Assembly: GCA_963819735.1 (NCBI GenBank)
Contig: CAWFXC010000001.1
Span: 1,364,001 to 1,428,000, forward strand
Length of the DNA stretch: 64,000 bases
Direction: 5' to 3'
Source of the DNA: CAWFXC01 sp963819735
GTDB lineage: Bacteria > Actinomycetota > Acidimicrobiia > IMCC26256 > DASPTH01
Made by a program: the position numbers and the translations under genes. A model generated the notes under the pieces. The model was not told where the DNA came from. It searched no databases and saw only the letters and a program-made list of their open reading frames with translations. Shown one piece after another: positions 61,845-64,000 of the stretch. How positions within the stretch are numbered: position 1 is the first letter of the stretch; every line of letters begins with the position of its first letter.

Positions 61845-62714
61845 TCAACTCGGTGGATAGACCCGGCCGTCGAGGAGGTTGGTGTCGACGTTGAGCAGCA
61901 CGCCGCCCCACGACTCATCGTGTCCGCCCCGGTACTGGCGAACCCGTTCGTGGTTCGCCCACACCGAATCCGACAGCGGGCACGAGCCGGTGAACCCGAA
62001 GAGGTTCGGCACGTAAGTCGCGTAACGCGCGTCATCCGCGTCGTAGGCCCACGCGGCGATCCAGACCGCGTTCACGGAGATGAAGCCCGGCGTGCCGACC
62101 GTCGACGCGGCGTCGTAGATCCCGGAGCAGAGGCTGCTGTACATCGCAGCAACGAAGCCGCGCGCGTTCAGCGTCTGCGTCCACCCGGTCAGGAAGTTCT
62201 GCACCGCGTAGGTACAGCTCCCGCCGCGTGGATAGGCCTCCATGTCGTAGTAGATCGGCGAGAGCCAGGTGACCATGCCGAGCGCGTTGGCCGCGTTGGC
62301 CGCCGCGGTGGCCTGGGCCACGCCGTCGGCCGTCGCCAGTTGCGGGTCGGCGTTGATCTTCGTGACCGACGAGAGCGTCGTGCACGGAGCTTGGGGCCCG
62401 ACCCAGATCGGGAGGAGCTTCCAGCCCTGGCCGGTGACCGAGCTCACCCACGAGGAAGTGAGGTTCGGCTGCGAGCACGCCCGGTTCGCACCGCCGATGT
62501 AGACGCCCACGCCGTTGTACGGCGACGACTGCTTCCACGCCGTCATCGTCGTGGACGACGGCGCCGCGCAGGCGTCGAAGGCGTAGCTGATCGCGGGCGC
62601 GGGTGCCGGAGCCGGCGGAGGCGGCGGGGCGGGCGCGGGCGCCGGCTTGGGCGGCAGACACGCGGCCAACATCACCGCGAGGCCGGCGACGAGAACGACG
62701 AGTGAGCGCTTCAT
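61845..62714 (-). CDS. DUF1906 glycoside-hydrolase-like lipoprotein
   Basis: The product is a 289-residue exported protein. The signal peptide (KRSLVVLVAGLAVMLAAC) ends with the lipobox LAAC (C19), followed by a Pro/Ala-rich linker. The domain is of DUF1906 type (Rv2525c-like): FDACAAPSSTTMTAW, GVYIGGANRACSQPNL, LPIWVGPQAP, SPIYYDMEAY with the conserved acidic pair, and DTNLLDGRVY at the end. It is a TIM-barrel-like protein possibly acting on peptidoglycan or glycans at the surface. Its ATG overlaps the stop of the upstream lipoprotein gene. Confidence 0.85.
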   Translation of the reverse strand: MKRSLVVLVAGLAVMLAACLPPKPAPAPAPPPPPAPAPAPAISYAFDACAAPSSTTMTAWKQSSPYNGVGVYIGGANRACSQPNLTSSWVSSVTGQGWKLLPIWVGPQAPCTTLSSVTKINADPQLATADGVAQATAAANAANALGMVTWLSPIYYDMEAYPRGGSCTYAVQNFLTGWTQTLNARGFVAAMYSSLCSGIYDAASTVGTPGFISVNAVWIAAWAYDADDARYATYVPNLFGFTGSCPLSDSVWANHERVRQYRGGHDESWGGVLLNVDTNLLDGRVYPPS

Positions 62715-63271
62715 TGCGCCACCGCCCGGAACGACTGGAGAATCTGTTCCGCGCCCGCGCCGTCGTCGGCGTACGAGATCGTCGCCACCAAACCGACCGT
62801 CGGGAACGTCGCCGAGAGCTGGTTGGTCACCTCACCACCGGAGACGACCTGAGCACTGAGCCCGTTCACGTCCTGCGCCGACACACCACCGGCGGTGTTC
62901 CCCGCGCTGTTGGCCGACGTGCTCGCATCCGGCGGCTGCACCTGCACCGCTTCCGTGCGACCGACAATGCCGACGGAGCATTGCATATTGGCGCTCGAGT
63001 GGCCGAGGTAGACGGCGTGCTGGTCGAAACGGACGCAGGTCGACGGGTCGGTGTCGAGGTTGTACACCGGCCACCCCGCGGGCACCTGGAACTGGACGCC
63101 CTGGTAGCTGACCGTCTGCAGACCCGAGGCGTCAGTCGCGCCATCGGCCGTCGTGGTGTGATGGTCCGACCGCCGGGTACCGGTGCTGACATCGGGCCCG
63201 GATGCGCCGCATCCGTAGGCGACGAGCAGCAAGACCGCCGAAACTGCAGCGGTAGCGAGTTTGCGGGGCAA
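62711..63271 (-). CDS. Hypothetical lipoprotein
   Basis: The product is a 186-residue exported protein without a recognised family. Residues 1-21 form a lipoprotein-like signal (RKLATAAVSAVLLLVAYGC, Cys21; the Tyr in the box is unusual). The mature part has a Ser/Thr-rich spacer and a beta-rich domain with the segment VSYQGVQFQVPAGWPVYNLDTDPSTCVRF, suggestive of a small surface domain. A TTG start with a strong AGAGGAGAGG ribosome site was chosen. It is coupled to the DUF1906 gene by an ATGA overlap, so the two may work together in the envelope. Confidence 0.65.
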   Translation of the reverse strand: MPRKLATAAVSAVLLLVAYGCGASGPDVSTGTRRSDHHTTTADGATDASGLQTVSYQGVQFQVPAGWPVYNLDTDPSTCVRFDQHAVYLGHSSANMQCSVGIVGRTEAVQVQPPDASTSANSAGNTAGGVSAQDVNGLSAQVVSGGEVTNQLSATFPTVGLVATISYADDGAGAEQILQSFRAVAQ

Positions 63272-63316
63272 GATCGACCTCTCCTCTTCGGGTTGGGCAG
63301 GACGTCCCGGAGGACC

Positions 63317-64000
63317 TCAGGCGACTGCTACTCCTTCGAACGTCGCCGCCTTCACGCCTCGATGAGCAAGTTCGGCAAGGAAGGGCACGGTCTTGACCAC
63401 CGACCCCAGTCCGAATGCCCCCGGTGACCCGTCGTCGGCAACAGTCGGCAGTGTGCTCGCCAACCATGCCGCCGTGACCCCGAGAACCGTGCCCGCCGCC
63501 ACCCCAGTGCGCTCGATCACCCCGTAGACCACCGACGCCCGCGCGGTTCCCCGCCACCCCCAGGCTTCAGCCCGTACCGCTCCCCACGCCGCCCCCGGAT
63601 CGCGTCGCCCGGGCGGCGTGAACCGGTGCCCCGGCGGCACCCCGAGCCGAGCCGTGACCCGCCCCGCGCCGGGATTCGCCGCGACCAGCAACTCGACCCC
63701 GGTGGCCACCAGCTCGCATTCGCGCGCGCCCACCGGATCCGGGAACCAGATGAGCTCGGCGCCCCGGTGCTTGTCGTGCAACATCTCGCCGTCGCGCCAT
63801 TCGAGCGCGGGTGCACGTTGCGCGCGCCGCGCTTCAGCCGCCGACTCCGGTCCCGCGACACCCCAGCGGGCTACGTGCAGCTCGTCGACCGCGTCGAGCG
63901 CGCCGACCGCATGACGGGCCAAGACGTCGGAGAGCCCGGGCCCGAGGCCGCAGCCGGCGACGACGCGCACGCCGGCCGCACGAGCGTCGTCATCGAGCGC
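63317..64000 (-). CDS. Saccharopine-dehydrogenase-like NAD(P)-binding protein (C-terminal part, runs off the window)
   Basis: The frame stays open at the window edge, so the start is not seen; at least 227 residues are present. The segment VRVVAGCGLGPGLSDVLARHAV resembles the middle of saccharopine-dehydrogenase-like proteins, where the Rossmann domain (missing here) is followed by a PGLS loop. The rest is Ala/Gly/Val-rich with no strong motif. There is no sign of a signal peptide in the visible part. The 45 bases to the next gene on the same strand allow cotranscription with the two lipoproteins. The family assignment is tentative. Confidence 0.45.
   Translation of the reverse strand, partial: ALDDDARAAGVRVVAGCGLGPGLSDVLARHAVGALDAVDELHVARWGVAGPESAAEARRAQRAPALEWRDGEMLHDKHRGAELIWFPDPVGARECELVATGVELLVAANPGAGRVTARLGVPPGHRFTPPGRRDPGAAWGAVRAEAWGWRGTARASVVYGVIERTGVAAGTVLGVTAAWLASTLPTVADDGSPGAFGLGSVVKTVPFLAELAHRGVKAATFEGVAVA

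Overview
The window is about 64 kb of very GC-rich DNA. GTG and TTG starts are frequent and 4-base ATGA/GTGA overlaps between genes are common. The gene set is that of an actinobacterium: polyphosphate glucokinase, CrgA, the fhaA-fhaB-pstP-rodA-pbpA-pknB cluster, DUF3152 and DUF1906 proteins, an F420-type LLM oxidoreductase and LtrA. The many amidohydrolases, SDRs and thiolase genes, together with an incomplete pkn cluster lacking pknA, suggest an uncultured Acidimicrobiia-like lineage; that placement is inference.

Layout. 0.1-3.3 kb: ppgK, pheA-serS (overlapping) and a tRNA-Ser(UGA) just after serS. 3.4-6.5 kb: a MOSC/ferredoxin-reductase gene and an LLM oxidoreductase gene, both interrupted by single-base frameshifts. 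6.5-9.8 kb: amidohydrolase, secreted protein, MmyB-type regulator and a divergent SnoaL-like gene, closed by a perfect 17-bp-stem terminator. 9.8-16.2 kb: a minus-strand MacAB-like operon with two adaptors, an ATPase, an FtsX-type permease and a DUF5666 protein. 16.4-19.8 kb: a membrane GT39 and a GT2-GtrA fusion. 19.9-25.2 kb: DUF3152 lipoprotein, a frameshifted PHP-domain gene, tRNA-Ser(GCU), a 2OG oxygenase, a hydroxyacid dehydrogenase and two convergent sigma factor genes. 25.5-33.1 kb: P450, then envelope-glycan genes (WecA-like transferase, glycosyltransferase, UDP-sugar dehydrogenase) around an unusual epoxide-hydrolase-like protein with a long repetitive tail. 33.1-43.4 kb: accessory metabolism (amine-dehydrogenase-like, phosphatase, YCII, amidohydrolase, SDRs) and an orphan branched-chain-type uptake system with its TetR regulator; an adenylate kinase fragment lies here.

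43.4-52.8 kb: tRNA-Leu(CAG), then the cell-division/cell-wall signalling operon fhaA-fhaB-pstP-rodA-pbpA-pknB-mutY, followed by divergent trpG and crgA. This order matches the origin-proximal cluster known in mycobacteria and other actinobacteria, without pknA. 52.8-64 kb: thiolase, hotdog thioesterase, PAP2 phosphatase, a GT-C membrane protein, GtrA, LtrA, a three-gene isochorismatase/hydrolase/dehydrogenase run, tRNA-Ala, two lipoproteins and a gene running off the window end.

The points most worth a second look are: the neighbouring block of envelope genes (9.8-18.5 kb) whose products nearly all carry FGGGG-rich low-complexity segments; the epoxide-hydrolase-like domain fused to a disordered KVEAP-repeat tail; a MutY-type glycosylase with Glu in place of the catalytic Asp; a recurring -10 hexamer 6-8 nt before start codons (leaderless transcription); several perfect inverted repeats that look like operators; and the cluster of frameshifts.
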